Source of the DNA: Dongia_A sp035695765
GTDB lineage: Bacteria > Pseudomonadota > Alphaproteobacteria > Dongiales > Dongiaceae
DNA: 64,000 bases
Assembly: GCA_035695765.1 (NCBI GenBank)
Contig: DASRRI010000134.1
Location: 62,001-126,000 of the forward strand
Reading direction: 5' to 3'
Positions 62,401 to 64,000 of this stretch are shown here, piece by piece. Under the pieces are notes generated by a model. It made no database searches and was not told the DNA's origin. It saw nothing but the letters and a program-made list of their open reading frames with translations. Within the stretch, counting starts at the first letter, position 1. Every line of letters begins with the position of its first letter. The position numbers and the translations under genes are program-made.

Positions 62401-64000
62401 GCCTTTGGTGCCGTAGATCACAAATGATTGTCCGGCAAGGTCGCGGCCATAGGGATCCGCCGTCGATGATCCGACAATCAGATCATTGATGCCATCGCCG
62501 TTGAGATCGTCGGCTGAGTTCACCGATCGGCCGATCACGTCGCCAGGCGCGCCGCCGGAGATCTTGAACCCCTCTGCCTGCGTCAATGCAGCCAGATCGA
62601 TGCTGTCGAGGCCGCTTTTCTGGCCGTAGATCACATAGGCATCGCCGGCGTAGGGAGTCGGGCCGGGCGCGGAAGGCGCGCCAACGATCAGGTCATCGAT
62701 CCCATCGCCGTTGATGTCGCCGGCAGCGCTCACCGACGCGCCGCTGCGATCGCCGGGCGCCGCGCCCGCGATCTTGAATCCCTGGGACGGTGCCAGCGCA
62801 TCCAGATCGATGTTCCCAAGCCCCGCCACCGCTCCGTAGATGACGTAAGACCGCCCGGCAAGGACACCGTAATCATCCGCACGGGCGATGCCGACGATCA
62901 GATCATCGATCCCATCGCCGTCGATGTCGCCGGCGGAACTCACCGACATGCTGCTCGCCGCCGTGCCGACAATCTCGAAGCCCTGTGCCGCCGTCAACGC
63001 GCCGAGGTCGATGTTGCCGGGCCCGCTGTCACTGCCAAAGATCACATGGGACCGGCCGTGATAGCCGCCCACGATCAGGTCGTCGAAGCCGTCGCCATTG
63101 ATGTCACCTGCCGCGCTGACATCCCACCCGCTGTAGTCGCTGGCGGCGGCACCGGAGATCTTGAAGCCCTCGGATGCCGTCAGCGTAGCCAAGTCGACGT
63201 CGCCCGACCCGCCGCTCTTCCCGAAAATCAGATAGGATTCGCCAGCTCGGTCGCGGCCGAGCGCCTTGGCATAGGATGCTCCGACGATCAGGTCATCGAT
63301 TCCATCCCCGTTGAAGTCGCCCGCGAAGCTCACGGAGTTGCCGCTTTGATCGTAGGCCCGGGCGCCCGGAATCCTGAAGCCATGTTCCGGTGCCAGCGCG
63401 AGGAGATCGATGTTGGAGAGTCCATCGCCCGCGACATCCTCGATGGCAATGGTGATGCTCTTCTCGATGAAGGAGCCTGTGTCCTCGACTGTCGCACGCA
63501 CGGTGATGCTGCGCTCGGCATTGGCCTCGTGATCGAGCGACTGGCCATCGGCCACCGTCACGACGCCCGTAACCTCGTCGATCGCGAACAGCCCGCCGGC
63601 GCTGTCGGTCAGGCTGAAGACGATGTCTCCCAACCCATCCTTCACCGCTGCCGTAATGCCAACCGACGTTCCATTCGGCGAGTTCTCGGTAACGGAATCG
63701 CCAGCGGCATCCGCGTCGACGATCGTCGCAGCAACAATCGCCGATACCGCCAGCTTGCCATCCTTGAACTGGAGGAACTCTACATTCGCCAGATGGTCGG
63801 CGCCGTCGTCGCCATCGGAAAAGTCGATATCGACGACGTGGACGTCGTCGGCGACCTTGGAGATAACATAACCGCCCTTGACGCCGGAGAAGACGGCGGT
63901 ATCCGTCCAAGTACCACCATCGATCATGTCGTTTCCGGCGCCACCAGTCAGCGTGTCGGCGCCGGTGCCGCCATTGAGGGTGTCGTCTCCGGCGTCGCCC
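59401..64000 (-). CDS. Giant secreted RTX / cadherin-like / FG-GAP repeat protein (5' end outside window)
   Basis: At least 1532 residues; the frame is open at the window edge, where RTX repeats (GGTGADTLTGGAGNDMIDGG) continue. In protein order there are RTX repeats, a cadherin-like domain (SLTDSAGGLFAIDEVTGVVT...), seven FG-GAP repeats, an RTX spacer, seven more FG-GAP repeats, then a second RTX spacer and C-terminal tail. Each blade has the D-x-N-G-D-G-x-D-D Ca2+ loop and ends with a YVIYGK-like strand. The C-terminus (KIAVDQDIAVAVA) lacks Cys and is suited to type I secretion. Seven blades make an integrin-alpha-like propeller, so two propellers are likely. Expected role: cell-surface or secreted adhesin. 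It is transcribed towards the TIGR03032 gene. Confidence 0.88.
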   Translation of the reverse strand, partial: GDAGDDTLNGGTGADTLTGGAGNDMIDGGTWTDTAVFSGVKGGYVISKVADDVHVVDIDFSDGDDGADHLANVEFLQFKDGKLAVSAIVAATIVDADAAGDSVTENSPNGTSVGITAAVKDGLGDIVFSLTDSAGGLFAIDEVTGVVTVADGQSLDHEANAERSITVRATVEDTGSFIEKSITIAIEDVAGDGLSNIDLLALAPEHGFRIPGARAYDQSGNSVSFAGDFNGDGIDDLIVGASYAKALGRDRAGESYLIFGKSGGSGDVDLATLTASEGFKISGAAASDYSGWDVSAAGDINGDGFDDLIVGGYHGRSHVIFGSDSGPGNIDLGALTAAQGFEIVGTAASSMSVSSAGDIDGDGIDDLIVGIARADDYGVLAGRSYVIYGAVAGLGNIDLDALAPSQGFKIAGAAPGDRSGASVSAAGDINGDGIDDLIVGAPSAPGPTPYAGDAYVIYGQKSGLDSIDLAALTQAEGFKISGGAPGDVIGRSVNSADDLNGDGINDLIVGSSTADPYGRDLAGQSFVIYGTKGGREDIDLATLTVAEGFKISGVAVNDRSGVSVSAAGDVNGDGVDDIIVGAPYADPSGRDYAGQSYLVYGKARGIGDIDLAALTASQGFKISGGATRDFSGTSVSAAGDINGDGFDDLIVGARRADPLGRPYAGESAVIYGGNFTKSVANLGTDGDDVLPGGSGEAFVGGLGNDVLGNPFGDGNAFHGGAGDDVILAGTGQFGDPIFVDGGGGIDTLKASEFGNSIDLIGSLRDRVQSIEILDLEGFASISLTLDSSNVTHMSGSNGSAFGPNTILVKGDGVPEGDVVTLADSGWAVDGEVTDPFGQKGTYTRWINGEATALIETEVTVLAIGDIDLADLSPAQGFTITGVASGDHAGTAVSMVGDVNDDGIDDFIVGASGADPASGLDAGQSYVTFGKAGGLSDIDLASLTASQGFKISGGAAGDAAGNSVSDAGDVNGDGIADLIVGAVGADPLGRPGAGETYVIYGKIGGPGDIDLATLTPAQGFAIAGVTDYSHSANTVRSAGDVNGDGIDDIILSAPSSLYQNGTAEAEAYVIYGKIGGLGDIDLRTLTSAQGFRLVNDSTTHFVSGVGDLNGDGFDDVAVGAGAGSPGYGYVIYGRAGIPAVVDLRSLSDADGFEIAPFDMFTESFGLVVSDAGDINGDGFQDLAVADAEQGPYSGRTAVIYGKAGGPGDIDLSALTLDQGFSIFGVGPYDASGRSISSAGDVNGDGIDDLLIGAPDADPGGREDAGEAYLIFGKAGGLGDIKLATLTTDVGLKISGAGEDDATGISVRAAGDINGDGYADIVIGAPQFGPATPGNGKAYVIYGDDLTGAVTHLGTDGDDALVGSAEDDSFVGGLGNDTLTGGGGADSFHAGAGDDAIHVSDGSFRRVDGGNGADTMHLDFGGLVDLGNIDGNAATADQTKIQNIETIVTDNGSANQITVHLADVLHIDADYHDVGGAASLDNALKIDGDTNDTLLLDPADGWSAPDTATLSGYAIYAAGNVKIAVDQDIAVAVA

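Noticed and set aside
59960..63420. Regularly spaced DNA repeats that might suggest a CRISPR array or satellite
   Set aside because: The period (about 200 bp), steady reading frame and conserved Ca2+ loops show these are FG-GAP protein repeats.

Overview
The window is GC-rich, densely coding chromosomal DNA. It most likely comes from an alphaproteobacterium with a soil or plant-associated lifestyle. The evidence is indirect: a CT-rich palindromic intergenic repeat of a type common in that class, an NdvB/NdvC-like beta-glucan pair as in Bradyrhizobium, a radical SAM protein resembling the hopanoid C-2 methylase HpnP, a tryptophan-monooxygenase-like flavoenzyme, and giant calcium-binding repeat proteins. 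I see no rRNA, CRISPR array, integrase, transposase or insertion sequence. There is one tRNA, Arg(CCT).

Layout. 1-6.9 kb: a fatty-acid beta-oxidation operon (acyl-CoA ligase cut by the window edge, thiolase, FadN-order dehydrogenase/hydratase fusion, acyl-CoA dehydrogenase), followed by a possible small RNA with a strong terminator. 7.4-10.4 kb: GNAT enzyme, secreted protein of unknown function, gamma-glutamyltransferase-like hydrolase. 10.5-15.3 kb: a CHASE2 class III cyclase followed by a Na+/H+ antiporter carrying a C-terminal cyclic-nucleotide-binding domain. 15.4-26.9 kb: assorted metabolism and transport (DMT exporter, PuuC-like aldehyde dehydrogenase, RraB-like protein, thioesterase, GNAT, universal stress protein, GpsA, Tat-exported binding protein, tRNA-Arg, MFS/AraC divergent pair, Tat-exported aldo/keto reductase, small membrane proteins).

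27.1-33.3 kb is the most unusual part. A 1486-residue protein joins a Ser/Thr kinase, a STAND-type ATPase, one transmembrane helix and 14 WD40 repeats. A small exported protein lies directly upstream in the same operon. A divergent gene encodes a nucleotide cyclase fused to an FHA (phosphothreonine-binding) domain. The shared intergenic region holds a good promoter overlapped by an AT-rich operator-like inverted repeat. I propose this as a candidate envelope-sensing, phosphorylation- and cyclic-nucleotide-linked module.

33.6-43.7 kb: desaturase, GMC oxidoreductase with its small subunit, SnoaL-like protein, CurA-like reductase, SDR, large patatin-like protein, esterase and a small membrane protein. 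43.7-49.8 kb: HerA-like ATPase and two paralogous GH17 proteins, one fused to a GT2 glucan synthase. 50.0-50.5 kb: a decayed RDD-like membrane gene. 50.6-55.7 kb: tryptophan 2-monooxygenase-like flavoenzyme, a pair of possible cell-wall hydrolases without signal peptides, and the HpnP-like radical SAM protein. 55.9-64 kb: a beta-helix plus RTX protein that seems to start at ATT, a TIGR03032-type protein, and a giant secreted protein (open at the window edge) with two sets of seven FG-GAP blades.

Family assignments come from motifs and overall likeness read by eye; no searches could be run.
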